Part shown: in pieces, positions 25,219-33,985 of the stretch | Position numbering within the stretch: the first letter of the stretch is position 1 | Layout of the letters: the number at the start of each line of letters is the position of its first letter | NCBI RefSeq assembly: GCF_900182655.1 | Contig: NZ_FXTC01000003.1 | Location: 62,001-126,000, forward strand | Source: Chryseobacterium rhizoplanae | Lineage (GTDB): Bacteria > Bacteroidota > Bacteroidia > Flavobacteriales > Weeksellaceae | Direction of reading: 5' to 3' | DNA length: 64,000 nt | Notes under the pieces: model-generated | What the model saw: the letters and a program-made list of their open reading frames with translations, nothing else | The model's database searches: none | What the model was told of the DNA's origin: nothing | Made by a program: the position numbers and the translations under genes

Positions 25219-26242
25219 TAGTATTATCTTTTGAGTTATTCTCAAGATTATTTATTCTATTTACTATTCCAGGAAGATTCCTGAAATGAACATAACTCCT
25301 CAAATAGTCATTATAACTGATGGCTGGTGAGCCATACAGTGTTTCTCTGTCATTAACGCTGGAATTCACACCACTCTGGGCCTGAATTTTCACCTGATTT
25401 CCTATTTTAATATGTCCTACAACACCTACCTGTCCCCCAATCTGGTTCCAGTCACCAATGGTAGTAGAACCTGCAATTCCTGCCTGGGCTGCAATTACAT
25501 TGTTCTGGCCTATTTTCACATTGTGGGCAATCTGAATCAGGTTATCAATTTTGGTTCCTTTTCCTATAATGGTAGAGCCTATTGTTGCTCTGTCTATACT
25601 ACAGTTGGAGCCGATTTCTACATCGTCTTCAATAATTACATTTCCAAGCTGCGGTATTTTTTTGAAACCTTCGGCAGTTGGCTGGAAACCAAACCCGTCA
25701 CCTCCAATGACCGTATTGGAATGAATCACACAGTTATCTCCAATAATACAATAGTCATAAATTCTGGCACCACTGTCTATCTTGCAGTTTTTACCAATTT
25801 TCACTCCTTTTCCTATATATACATGTGGATAGATCTGTGCCCCTTCCCCGATTTTAGCTTTCTCGGAAACATATGTAAATGCTCCGATATAGGCTTTATC
25901 TCCTATGACAGCCGTATCGTGAATGGAAGAACCATTTTCAATACCTTCTTTTCTTCCCTGCATTTCCTGGTATAAATTCATCAGGATCTGAAAAGAAAGA
26001 TAAGCATCTTTTACAACGATTAAGGTAGGGTTATAACTATTTTTCTCCAGAAGTTTTTCCGAAATGATAATAACAGAGCATCGTGAGGTATCCAAGAAAT
26101 GAGAAAATCTATCTTGTGCTATAAAAGAAAGATGTCCTGATTCCCCATTTTCAATTGGTGAAACACCCGTAATAAGTGCATTCTCGTCACCTATTATTTT
26201 TCCGTCAATAAAACTTGCAATTTGCGAAGCTGTAAATTCCAT
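25211..26242 (-). CDS. lpxD: UDP-3-O-acylglucosamine N-acyltransferase
   Basis: This 343-residue protein carries the third lipid A acylation. The N-terminal uridine-binding domain spans about 1-100 ([15 protein letters not shown]...). The left-handed beta-helix (about 105-300) has the catalytic histidine in the [12 protein letters not shown] segment near 244, and the C-terminal helix is [12 protein letters not shown]. The frame can be read three codons further from a TTG, but that TTG is part of the promoter -7 box, so the ATG is the start. It opens the lpx gene block and overlaps lpxC/fabZ by 8 bases. Confidence 0.94.
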   Translation of the reverse strand: MEFTASQIASFIDGKIIGDENALITGVSPIENGESGHLSFIAQDRFSHFLDTSRCSVIIISEKLLEKNSYNPTLIVVKDAYLSFQILMNLYQEMQGRKEGIENGSSIHDTAVIGDKAYIGAFTYVSEKAKIGEGAQIYPHVYIGKGVKIGKNCKIDSGARIYDYCIIGDNCVIHSNTVIGGDGFGFQPTAEGFKKIPQLGNVIIEDDVEIGSNCSIDRATIGSTIIGKGTKIDNLIQIAHNVKIGQNNVIAAQAGIAGSTTIGDWNQIGGQVGVVGHIKIGNQVKIQAQSGVNSSVNDRETLYGSPAISYNDYLRSYVHFRNLPGIVNRINNLENNSKDNTNE

Positions 26243-26248
26243 ATTCTG

Positions 26249-26276
26249 CAAAGATAAGAAATTCTAGAATTTGCAA
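26249..26276 (-). promoter_or_regulatory. lpxD operon promoter, leaderless or nearly so
   Basis: On the minus strand TTG (26274-26276) and TATCTTTG (26249-26256) are 17 bases apart. The -7 box ends 6 bases before the lpxD ATG, so the message would begin at or within a few bases of the start codon. Confidence 0.65.
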
Positions 26277-26313
26277 ACATTTTTTGGTTTCAGATCGTAA
26301 ATTTTAATATTAT

Positions 26314-27540
26314 TTAAGAGTCCAGCCCTGAGATATCTCTTGGAAACATAAGGATATAGCGAGTCGTCTTATTTACAATTAACCCTGATAAAAGCTGATC
26401 TTCCGACTCATGAAGCCTCGTTCTTTTACCGTTTTTATGCAGTAAATAGATGGGCTGCTTCTCCGCATGATAGGGCAAAAGTTTTCTTTTTATTTCATGA
26501 ACCAATTCTTTTCCATTATCAATTTTGAAAAATTCGTTGGTATTTTTTATTTTTTCATCAATTATTTCCTGTCCAAATGGATGCGATGAAATAATTGTTT
26601 TAGGTAAATTTCTCTGAATTACACATTTACACCAATATGACAGTACAAAATCATCCGCATTCTGCCATTCTTTCATCGCCTGGATCACATCATTATCATC
26701 AAGACTGGTAAATCGTTCTATATCTTCATCCGTTGCAGCACTCTTTTCACGGTATAAAAAATATTTCAGATTATCCGTCGCAGGAAGCTCCGTTCCCTGA
26801 GAAATAAGGTATTTCGCTCTTTCAAGAATCTTAACCAAAAGAAATTCTGCCAAAGCTGACGTTTTATGATAATAGACCTGCCAGTACATGAACATTCTGG
26901 CCGTCAGAAAATTTTCAATGGAATAAATTCCTTTCGCATCAATCACCAGTTCACCTTCTTCACAGACGTTCATCATGGAAATAATTCTCTGTGTATTAAT
27001 ATTTCCTTCCGATACCCCCGTAAAAAAACTGTCTCTTTTCAGATAATCCAAACGGTCTACATCCAGCTGGGAAGAGATCAGTTGGTTGAAAAATTTCCTA
27101 TGATATTTTCCCTGGAACATTTCGATAGCTATTGACAATTGGCCATCAAACTCCTCATTCAGCTTATTCATCAGGAGTAAAGAAAGGTTTTCATGATGCC
27201 AGTCGTCCATCAGCATACTTTCCAGCGCATGAGAAAACGGGCCATGACCAATATCATGCATCAGAATAGCCAGCATCGCCCCTTTTTCCTCTTCTTCAGA
27301 AATTTTCACCCCTTTTTGCTTCAATGTTTCCAAAGCAGTAAACATCAGGTGCATTGCTCCCAAAGCATGGTGAAATCTTGTATGAGTAGCGCCCGGAAAT
27401 ATCAGGTTCAGAAGTCCGGTCTGCCCGATTCTTCTTAACCTCTGAAAGTAAGGATGCTCAATGATATCAAATAAAATTTCGTGGGGAATTTTGATAAATC
27501 CATGAACAGGATCGTTGATGATTTTTAGCTTATTCTGCAT
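26314..27540 (-). CDS. HD-domain phosphohydrolase, dGTPase/YdhJ-like
   Basis: This 408-residue protein has an HD domain (about 40-250). HPYFQRLRRIGQTGLLNLIFPGATHTRFHHALGAMHL supplies the first metal-binding histidine and MHDIGHGPFSHALE the HD pair and following His. The helical C-terminus ends in LHKNGKRTRL. It matches the Bacteroidota family of HD nucleotide hydrolases related to dGTPases and SAMHD1-like proteins; the substrate is not proven. The frame is open 8 codons further upstream only from a TTG inside the promoter, so the ATG at MQNKLKII is used. It is divergent from the S41 peptidase gene. Confidence 0.88.
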   Translation of the reverse strand: MQNKLKIINDPVHGFIKIPHEILFDIIEHPYFQRLRRIGQTGLLNLIFPGATHTRFHHALGAMHLMFTALETLKQKGVKISEEEEKGAMLAILMHDIGHGPFSHALESMLMDDWHHENLSLLLMNKLNEEFDGQLSIAIEMFQGKYHRKFFNQLISSQLDVDRLDYLKRDSFFTGVSEGNINTQRIISMMNVCEEGELVIDAKGIYSIENFLTARMFMYWQVYYHKTSALAEFLLVKILERAKYLISQGTELPATDNLKYFLYREKSAATDEDIERFTSLDDNDVIQAMKEWQNADDFVLSYWCKCVIQRNLPKTIISSHPFGQEIIDEKIKNTNEFFKIDNGKELVHEIKRKLLPYHAEKQPIYLLHKNGKRTRLHESEDQLLSGLIVNKTTRYILMFPRDISGLDS

Positions 27541-27561
27541 TGAAACGTCAATATTAGTAAA

Positions 27562-27569
27562 CAAAGTTA
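27562..27569 (-). promoter_or_regulatory. -7 element of the HD-domain gene
   Basis: Minus-strand TAACTTTG fits TAnnTTTG and leaves a 21-base leader before the ATG at 27540. It overlaps the in-frame TTG further upstream. Confidence 0.5.
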
Positions 27570-27726
27570 GGCATTTTAAAATTTAGACTTTTATTAAATT
27601 ACTATTAAAACATAAGGCTTAAAAACTGATATCATTCATATTCTTCACAAAATAACATGTTCTTTACATGATTAAAAATTTCTCTGATCCATTTTGATTT
27701 TTAATTCATATTTTTTTGAAAACCTT

Positions 27727-27757
27727 TTGCCAGTGTTGTTGCAAAGGACTACCTTTG
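27727..27757 (+). promoter_or_regulatory. promoter of the S41 peptidase gene
   Basis: TTG at 27727-27729 and TACCTTTG at 27750-27757 are 20 bases apart, a textbook flavobacterial promoter; the ATG follows 22 bases later. Confidence 0.7.
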
Positions 27758-27779
27758 AGAGAAAACACGATCCCCCTTA

Positions 27780-29420
27780 ATGAGAAAGTATTCTCTTTTC
27801 CTTTTATTACTTTTAAGTTTAAATTTTTCCGCACAAATTATAACTGAAACACAAAAACTGGAATCCCTCTGCAGAATATGGGGATTTTTAAAGTATTACC
27901 ATCCTCATGTAGCAAAAGGAAATCTGAACTGGGATCAACAGCTTTTTCAGAAGATTGATGAGCTTGAATCTATCAATGATAAAGAGGCGTTGAATAATTT
28001 TTACGCTGACTGGATCAAAAGTCTCGGAGAAGTCGCTCCCTGCAAAGAATGTTCGGCAAAGGATAATAAAGTGTATTTTCTTAAAAATTTTGATCTGAGC
28101 TGGATAGACAACCGTCAAATTTTCTCCAGAGATCTTTCTCAAAAGCTTCGTTACATTGAAAACAACCGGAATCTGGGAGATAATCATTATTTCGGGAAAG
28201 GTGGAAGGAAAATATATTTCAGAAATGAAAAGTCTTATGGTTCAAGATTCACTTCAGGAAAGATCAGCCTTCTGGAGCTATTCAGATATTGGAATTATGT
28301 AGAATATTTTTTTCCTTATAAGTATGAAACTGATCAGAACTGGAATGATGTTCTTACAGAAATGATTCCCAAATTTCTTATGATTGATACTGATGAAAAT
28401 TATCATTTAACATTGGCGGAACTGGTTACCAAAACAGATGATTCCCATGCCTATCTTTCATCAAAGGAAATTCAGCTGCATCAATACGGAAGCCGAAGGG
28501 TGCCAATAGAGTATTCTTATGCAGAAGGAAAACTTGTGATTACTAAGATCAATGCTACAAAATTCAGGGATAAAAGCCTGCTTCATGTAGGAGATGTTAT
28601 TTATGATATTGAAGGTAAAACGATTCCGCAAATGGTCAACAGCTTTGGAAAATATATTCCAGCCTGCAATTCCTGGGGTAAATTCAATAAAGCAAAAAGC
28701 AAACTTCTGTTCAGCAATAACGATTCTGTTTCTGTAAAAATTGAGAGAGAAGGACAAAACCTGGAAATCAAAACCAGAACGTATTTTTCCAAAGATATTA
28801 TTCATGAAAAAAATAAAGTTCCCCGTAAGTGGAAATTCATGGATAAGGAAAAGAAAATCGGGTATGTTGATATGGAGATGATAGAAAAGGAAGATCTGAA
28901 TGAAATGTACAACAGTTTAAAATCTTCAAAATCTATTATCTTTGATCTTAGAAATTATCCAAAGCAAACGATCATCCCTTTAAGCTATCTTTTGCTTCCT
29001 GTGCCGTCCGTTTATTATCAGTTTACTTTTCCAGATCCTTCTTATCCCGGTAAATTTTACAGCAGACAAAATGTTACCGGCAGAAAAAATCCTGAATACT
29101 ATAAAGGAAATGTAATCGTTTTAGTAGATGAGAATACGCAAAGCCAAGCAGAGACCACCACAATGATGTTCAAACAGCATCCGAAGGCTAAAATTATCGG
29201 AAGCAATACTTCAGGAGCCAACGGTGATGTGATAATGTTTAAAATTGCCGATGTTGATACCCGGTTTACAGGACTTGGTGCTTATTATCCTGATGGAAGG
29301 GAAACGCAAAGAATAGGCATCACTCCCGACATTCTTGTAAAACCGACGGTGGAGGGGCTTAAAAACGGAAAAGATGAAGTGCTGGAAAGGGCTTTGGAAT
29401 ATATAAAAGCCATGGATTGA
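27780..29420 (+). CDS. S41-family (C-terminal-processing-like) peptidase, secreted
   Basis: This 546-residue protein has a signal peptide (MRKYSLFLLLLLSLNFSAQ). An alpha-helical N-terminal region (about 20-200) follows, then a PDZ-like segment (VPIEYSYAEGKLVITKINAT...LLHVGDVIYDIEGKTI, about 240-290) and an S41 catalytic domain (about 330-545). The catalytic serine is probably in NTQSQAETTTM and the glycine-rich IIGSNTSGANGDV is typical. Such enzymes degrade or process proteins in the periplasm or at the surface. The specific substrate is unknown. It has a strong promoter and is divergent from the HD gene. Confidence 0.85.
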   Translation: MRKYSLFLLLLLSLNFSAQIITETQKLESLCRIWGFLKYYHPHVAKGNLNWDQQLFQKIDELESINDKEALNNFYADWIKSLGEVAPCKECSAKDNKVYFLKNFDLSWIDNRQIFSRDLSQKLRYIENNRNLGDNHYFGKGGRKIYFRNEKSYGSRFTSGKISLLELFRYWNYVEYFFPYKYETDQNWNDVLTEMIPKFLMIDTDENYHLTLAELVTKTDDSHAYLSSKEIQLHQYGSRRVPIEYSYAEGKLVITKINATKFRDKSLLHVGDVIYDIEGKTIPQMVNSFGKYIPACNSWGKFNKAKSKLLFSNNDSVSVKIEREGQNLEIKTRTYFSKDIIHEKNKVPRKWKFMDKEKKIGYVDMEMIEKEDLNEMYNSLKSSKSIIFDLRNYPKQTIIPLSYLLLPVPSVYYQFTFPDPSYPGKFYSRQNVTGRKNPEYYKGNVIVLVDENTQSQAETTTMMFKQHPKAKIIGSNTSGANGDVIMFKIADVDTRFTGLGAYYPDGRETQRIGITPDILVKPTVEGLKNGKDEVLERALEYIKAMD

Positions 29421-29552
29421 ATGAAACAGAAAAGTGAAATATCAAACGGTATTTTCATTTAACTAATATTTAACTTTTAATCTCTCTATTTTGTGAGAAT
29501 TTAGAAGGAATTGGTCAACATTTTGATAGAATAACCATGTAAAAAATAAATT

Positions 29553-31097
29553 ATGTCAGAAAAGATATTATGGATTGATGATGAAATAGATTTACTTAAA
29601 CCTCATATTGTATTTTTAGAAAAAAAGGGCTACCAGGTAACCCCTGTTAATAATGTGAATGAGGCTTTGGAACTTATGGATTCAGAGAAATTTGCTTTAA
29701 CATTAATTGATGAAAATATGCCGGGTATCTCCGGACTGGAAGCCATTCCTATGATCAAGGAAAAAGATAACTCCTTAAAGATTGTGATGGTTACCAAAAG
29801 CGAAGAAGAACACATTATGGAAGAGGCTATCGGGTCTCAGATTGCCGATTATATATTGAAGCCTGTAAATCCTAACCAGATATTACTTTCCCTAAAGAAG
29901 AACCTTCAGGAAGATAATCTTGTTGAGCAAAAAACTATTTTGCAGTACCAGCAGGAATTCAGAAACCTTTCTATGGAATTGTCATACCTGAGAACGTATC
30001 AGGAATGGGCAGAATATTATAAAAAAATCCTTAGCTGGGAGATCAAATTTGACAAGGTAGCGGATAATGAATTTGCAGACCTTCTGCAGTCTCAGAAAGA
30101 AGAAGCCAATATTCAGTTTGCCAAGTTTATTGAAAAAAACTACACAGACTGGCTTGTTGATTCAGACAAACCTCTTATGAGCCATACCCTTTTCAAGGAG
30201 AAAGTAAAACCTGAGGTTGAAAAAGAAAAAGTTCTTTTGCTGATGGTAGACAACCTTCGTTACGACCAGTGGAAAGTGATTGAACCTTTATTTACAAAAT
30301 ATTACAATAAGATTTCGGAAGATTATTACTACAGTATTCTTCCTACGGCTACTCAATATGCAAGAAACTCTTTTTTTGCAGGATTGATGCCGTCTGAAAT
30401 TGAAAAACGTTTCCCTGACAAATGGTTTAATGATAATGAAGAGGGAAATAAAAATGAATTTGAGCGTGATTTCCTTGAAGATCAAATGAAGAGAATAGGT
30501 TTGGGGTCAAAGTCTATGAAGTATCTGAAGGTACTGAATGCCGATTTTGAAAGAAAAATCTATGATGATTTCAATCAGCATAAAAACAATGATTTGTTGG
30601 TCATTGTATACAACTTTATTGATATTCTTTCCCACGCGAAAACAGACAACCACATTGTAGATCAGCTGATCCGTGATGATAAAACCTTCCGTTCTCTTAC
30701 CTTCAACTGGTTTGAAAACTCTTCTTTGCTGAAGATTATAAAAGCAGCGGCAGAAAACGGCTATAAACTGGTCATTACTACAGACCACGGAACGGTATAT
30801 GTTAAAAAGCCAAGTAAAGTGGTAGGAGACAGAGAAACTTCTACTAATATCAGATATAAAACAGGTAAAAGTTTAACGTATGACGACAGTGATGTATGGG
30901 CGATTACCAATCCTGAAAAACTTTTCCTTCCAAAAGGAAATTTAAGCTCGAAATATATTTTTGCTAAAAACAGTACATTCCTGGCTTATCCTAAAAATTA
31001 CAATCATTTCGTTAATTACTATAAAGAAACCTACCAGCATGGAGGAATTTCACTGGAAGAGTGCATCATTCCTATCAGCATTTTAGAACCCAAGTAG
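29553..31097 (+). CDS. porX: response regulator PorX with PglZ domain (T9SS regulator)
   Basis: This 514-residue protein has a receiver domain (about 3-122; acidic pocket from Asp9/Asp10 in WIDDE, phosphoacceptor Asp53 in TLIDENMPG, Lys103 in YILKPVNP). A helical linker follows (about 130-215), then a PglZ/alkaline-phosphatase-like domain (about 220-514) with LLMVDNLRYDQWKVI and VITTDHGTVYV as metal-binding segments. This architecture is specific to PorX, which controls type IX secretion genes together with PorY and a sigma factor and can act on cyclic oligonucleotides. It is transcribed alone and ends in a strong terminator. Confidence 0.93.
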   Translation: MSEKILWIDDEIDLLKPHIVFLEKKGYQVTPVNNVNEALELMDSEKFALTLIDENMPGISGLEAIPMIKEKDNSLKIVMVTKSEEEHIMEEAIGSQIADYILKPVNPNQILLSLKKNLQEDNLVEQKTILQYQQEFRNLSMELSYLRTYQEWAEYYKKILSWEIKFDKVADNEFADLLQSQKEEANIQFAKFIEKNYTDWLVDSDKPLMSHTLFKEKVKPEVEKEKVLLLMVDNLRYDQWKVIEPLFTKYYNKISEDYYYSILPTATQYARNSFFAGLMPSEIEKRFPDKWFNDNEEGNKNEFERDFLEDQMKRIGLGSKSMKYLKVLNADFERKIYDDFNQHKNNDLLVIVYNFIDILSHAKTDNHIVDQLIRDDKTFRSLTFNWFENSSLLKIIKAAAENGYKLVITTDHGTVYVKKPSKVVGDRETSTNIRYKTGKSLTYDDSDVWAITNPEKLFLPKGNLSSKYIFAKNSTFLAYPKNYNHFVNYYKETYQHGGISLEECIIPISILEPK

Positions 31098-31129
31098 TTT
31101 TTTTCATAGTTTATTTAATTTTGGGTTTA

Positions 31130-31168
31130 AAGCGGAAAAAATCATTCGATTTTTTCCGCTTCTTTTTT
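31130..31168 (+). terminator. terminator of porX
   Basis: AAGCGGAAAAAATC pairs with GATTTTTTCCGCTT around a 4-base loop and is followed by CTTTTTTA. Confidence 0.85.
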
Positions 31169-31176
31169 ATAGTTCA

Positions 31177-31184
31177 TATCTTCG
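31177..31184 (+). promoter_or_regulatory. probable -7 element of the YciI/xth operon
   Basis: TATCTTCG differs from TAnnTTTG at one base, 14 bases before the start codon; it directly follows the porX terminator. Confidence 0.35.
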
Positions 31185-31197
31185 TAAAAAATAAATC

Positions 31198-31488
31198 ATG
31201 TTTATTATTTCGCTTACCTACAGGAGTTCTCTTGAAAATGTAGAACGTCTTATTCCCCAGCACAATATTTTTCTTAATAAGCATTATGAATCCGGACGGT
31301 TTATTGCTTCGGGTAGAAAAGAACCAAGAACGGGAGGGATCATTATAGCCAATGCAGAATCTAAAAATGAAGTTGAGCAGATTATTTTTGAAGATCCTTT
31401 TTATATTCATCAGGTAGCGGATTATGACATCACGGAATTTATCCCTTCGAAATACCATGAAAATTTTAAACTTTTTATAGAAGACTAA
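31198..31488 (+). CDS. YciI-family protein
   Basis: This 96-residue protein has a ferredoxin-like (dimeric alpha-beta barrel) fold. The YciI signatures are an N-terminal beta strand followed by HNIFLNKHYESGRFIASGRKEPRTGG, with the conserved His and Gly-Pro-like turn, and an EDPFYIHQVADYDITEF end. The molecular activity of the family is poorly known; some members act in hydrolytic or dehalogenase pathways. It overlaps the following exonuclease III gene by one base, so the two are translationally coupled. Confidence 0.8.
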   Translation: MFIISLTYRSSLENVERLIPQHNIFLNKHYESGRFIASGRKEPRTGGIIIANAESKNEVEQIIFEDPFYIHQVADYDITEFIPSKYHENFKLFIED

Positions 31489-32252
31489 TGAGATTAATTA
31501 CATACAACGTCAATGGAATCAGAGCCGCTTTTACGAAAGATTTCCTGGGCTGGCTAAAAATTGCTGATCCGGATATTATCTGCATTCAGGAGAGCAAGGC
31601 CGGAAACGATCAGATAGACATCGAAAGTCTTGAAAAATTAGGTTATCACAGTTATTGGCATTCAGCAGTAAGAAAAGGCTATAGCGGGGTCGGAATTGCC
31701 TCAAAAATCAAACCCAATCATGTAGAGTATGGCTGCGGTATCGAAAGCTATGATAATGAAGGGAGAATCATCCGTGCAGATTTTGACGGATATTCAGCTA
31801 TTTCGGTGTATGTTCCTTCTGCGTCCAATATTGAAAGACTGGATTTTAAAATGCAATTTTGTCATGACTTCCTGGAATATATCAAAAATTTAAAGAAAGA
31901 AATTCCCAACCTGATTATATCCGGTGATTTTAATATTTGTCATGAGGCAATCGATATTCACAATCCAATCGGGTTAAAAAATGTTTCAGGTTTCCTTCCA
32001 ATGGAAAGAGAGTGGATGACGAATTTCATTAATGAATGTGAACTGATAGACAGTTTCAGGTTTTTTAATAGTGATCCGGACAATTATACATGGTGGAGCT
32101 ACAGACAAAATTCCAGAGCCAGAAACAAAGGATGGAGGCTGGATTATAACTTCACCTCTTACAGTTTAAAGGACAAGCTCTCCAGGGCTGTTATTTTAAA
32201 AGAAGCTGTACATTCTGACCATTGTCCTGCTTTATTGGAATTGGATGTGTAA
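31488..32252 (+). CDS. xth: exodeoxyribonuclease III / AP endonuclease
   Basis: This 254-residue member of the exonuclease III (ExoIII/APE1) family carries the metal- and DNA-binding motifs YNVNGIRAAF (6-15), CIQESKAG (near 36), the catalytic region ISGDFNICH (near 145), DNYTWWSYR, and the final HSDHCPALLELD. It repairs abasic and 3'-blocked sites in DNA. Length is typical. It is cotranscribed with the upstream YciI gene (ATGA overlap) and closed by a terminator hairpin. Confidence 0.93.
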   Translation: MRLITYNVNGIRAAFTKDFLGWLKIADPDIICIQESKAGNDQIDIESLEKLGYHSYWHSAVRKGYSGVGIASKIKPNHVEYGCGIESYDNEGRIIRADFDGYSAISVYVPSASNIERLDFKMQFCHDFLEYIKNLKKEIPNLIISGDFNICHEAIDIHNPIGLKNVSGFLPMEREWMTNFINECELIDSFRFFNSDPDNYTWWSYRQNSRARNKGWRLDYNFTSYSLKDKLSRAVILKEAVHSDHCPALLELDV

Positions 32253-32274
32253 TCAACGGGATATTATCACATAC

Positions 32275-32303
32275 AAAAAGCCAGCTGAATCAGCTGGCTT
32301 TTT
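32275..32303. terminator. terminator, xth side
   Basis: AAAAAGCCAGCTG pairs with CAGCTGGCTTTTT, followed by eight T in all; it lies between convergent xth and rlpA and may serve both. Confidence 0.85.
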
Positions 32304-32322
32304 TTTAATTTAAATCATAAAA

Positions 32323-32694
32323 TTAATCGACAATTTCATATTCGACCGGAATTGTACCATGACTGATATCTCCAATCTCATCGAACGCAGCTTTAGACAT
32401 ATCTAAAGATCTTGATGAATGGTAAGGCCCTCTATCATTAATTCTCACTATTACCTCTTTACCATTTTTAAGGTTAGTTACCTTAACGTTTGTTCCAAAT
32501 GGAAGCGTTCTGTTTGCTGCAGTAAACTTTGAATTATCAAAGACTTCTCCGCTAGCGGTTTTTCTACCGTTAAATTTATCGTGGTAGTACGATGCATAAC
32601 TTGTTTTTTTCGCATCTGAGGCATTATTCGTAAAAGAATAAACACCTAAGGTTGAAATCATCATTATGATTACGAGAATGAATCTTTTCATCAT
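32323..32694 (-). CDS. RlpA-family double-psi beta-barrel protein
   Basis: This 123-residue protein has an N-terminal signal or membrane helix (MMKRFILVIIMMISTLGVYS) and one double-psi beta-barrel (about 35-123). The barrel shows ASYYHDKFNGRKTASGEVFD and the RINDRGPYHSSRSLDMSKAAF motif with the catalytic Asp. This is the RlpA lytic transglycosylase type that cleaves peptidoglycan lacking stem peptides. It lacks the SPOR domain and lipobox of the Gram-negative form, so binding or targeting must differ. The start is one of two adjacent ATG codons. A TACTTTTG element is 27 bases upstream. Confidence 0.85.
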   Translation of the reverse strand: MMKRFILVIIMMISTLGVYSFTNNASDAKKTSYASYYHDKFNGRKTASGEVFDNSKFTAANRTLPFGTNVKVTNLKNGKEVIVRINDRGPYHSSRSLDMSKAAFDEIGDISHGTIPVEYEIVD

Positions 32695-32721
32695 CTTGAA
32701 CTTTTATTGGTTTTGACGGAG

Positions 32722-32729
32722 CAAAAGTA
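32722..32729 (-). promoter_or_regulatory. -7 element of the rlpA-family gene
   Basis: Minus-strand TACTTTTG fits TAnnTTTG, 27 bases before the ATG. A possible TTG lies 25 bases further, rather long. Confidence 0.45.
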
Positions 32730-33210
32730 TCAGGAATCTTTAGAAAACCCTATTCAACATGTTAAAAACTGTTAACAAAAGATTAATCAAATGTTAAATA
32801 CCGCTGTAACCTCCTATGAACAGGGGTTTTAGAGCATAGCGTTAAAAAGTGTTAAAAAAACACGCGAAAAGTTAACATAATTAACTAATTTGTACATAAT
32901 TTAAATTTCACACTTTTAAAACAAATTGAAAATCAATAAATTACAAAATTGATAAAGTTAAAATAAAATCAGAAATCAATCTCAAAAAATTTAAAGTCTT
33001 AAGAACCGCACTCCGGAAAAACTTTCTGACAGACGATCTCTGCTTATATAAAGCAAGACACCAGAATTATTTTTTAACACCTTTTTATTTTGTTAAAATT
33101 TACAGACCGGTTCATTGTTCAACAAATATCCGCTTTAATCATTCAAAAAAATGAATACGTGATGATTTATAACCCGAAAAATAAATGAACGTAAATCCTC
33201 TTAAAAGAAA

Positions 33211-33236
33211 AAAACCAATGATTTCTCATTGGTTTT
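33211..33236 (-). terminator. terminator of the secreted-protein pair
   Basis: AAAACCAATGA pairs with TCATTGGTTTT around a 4-base TTTC loop, followed on the minus strand by a T run. Confidence 0.8.
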
Positions 33237-33256
33237 GTATGTAATTAAATAATGTC

Positions 33257-33970
33257 TTATTTTAAATATTCTAATACATAATCGTATGTACCGTTAGGAT
33301 ACACTACAGAAATACTTGGTGATCCTGTAACTGCAGCTCCGGTAGAGGTATCATAAGAATATAATTCTCTGGAATATACAGTATTTGTACCTGCTTTATA
33401 GATAGTGATTCCGTACATTGAAGTTATTCCAGCAGGAGCAGGAATTGTTACCGAAGTGGAAGTTCCACTTGCTGCAAAAGTTCCTTTTACACCATATATC
33501 TGAGCGTTGTTTACTTGTCTGTTTGTAACTGTTTCAGTTGTAAGAATATTTTCTTTCCCAGAAGAACCTAATGGTAACCATTGTCCTGAAGCAGAAGAAA
33601 ATGCTGGTGTTGGAGTAGGATTGCTAAAATAGTAAAAGCCTACACCTACAGTTTGTCCTCCGATACCTGATCCTGTAGCAGGAGTAGTACCTGCAGTAGA
33701 GTTATAAACAATCATCCCATCATATGCAGTAGGGAAGTTTAGAGCACTCGTTACCGGTGTAACAAAAGTAAAGGTGGTTAAATTTGTTCTAGGAAATGCT
33801 AATCCTTTACCATTACTAGTTGATGTTGTAAATCCATTTGCAGAAGCATCTAAAAATACAGACTGTGTAGCTACTGTAGCACTCACAGTACCATTTGATC
33901 TTAATTGAGCGAAAAACGTGCTTGATGCCGCAACAATGGCAAACAATGCTGATGTTAAATATACTTTCAT
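33257..33970 (-). CDS. secreted Ser/Thr/Ala-rich surface protein, paralogue of its neighbour
   Basis: This 237-residue protein has a signal peptide (MKVYLTSALFAIVAASSTFFAQ). The mature part is rich in Thr, Ser, Ala and Gly and lacks cysteine. It shares an order of motifs with the gene just upstream: a DASANG-type start, an FPRTNL segment, an NGxxVYN-type strand and a GFYYF...WLPLGSS segment. The pattern is that of repeated secreted surface proteins of Chryseobacterium. Function is unknown; it might be an adhesin or structural protein. No sorting domain for type IX secretion is seen. It is 15 bases downstream of its paralogue, so on one message. Confidence 0.7.
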   Translation of the reverse strand: MKVYLTSALFAIVAASSTFFAQLRSNGTVSATVATQSVFLDASANGFTTSTSNGKGLAFPRTNLTTFTFVTPVTSALNFPTAYDGMIVYNSTAGTTPATGSGIGGQTVGVGFYYFSNPTPTPAFSSASGQWLPLGSSGKENILTTETVTNRQVNNAQIYGVKGTFAASGTSTSVTIPAPAGITSMYGITIYKAGTNTVYSRELYSYDTSTGAAVTGSPSISVVYPNGTYDYVLEYLK

Positions 33971-33985
33971 AATTGTGTTTTGTTT

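Larger units (their letters stand above)
32695..33256. other. 562-base intergenic region, no gene seen
   Basis: This AT-rich stretch separates rlpA from the paralogous secreted-protein pair. It contains a -7-like TACTTTTG (32722-32729, minus strand) for rlpA, then a block (32759-32885) with six or more GTTAA words including GTTAAC. The terminator at 33211-33236 closes it. No open frame, tRNA or riboswitch was recognised. Confidence 0.55.

Noticed and set aside
23809..25975. Plus-strand open frames over the lpx genes
   Set aside because: All are antisense to lpxA, lpxC/fabZ and lpxD, which have clear family motifs; they arise from codon structure.
26249..26251. TTG start codons upstream of lpxD, HD-domain, rimO and wzc genes
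   Set aside because: For lpxD, the HD gene and rimO the TTG belongs to the TAnnTTTG promoter box, and for wzc an ATG follows immediately; the ATG codons give the normal family starts.
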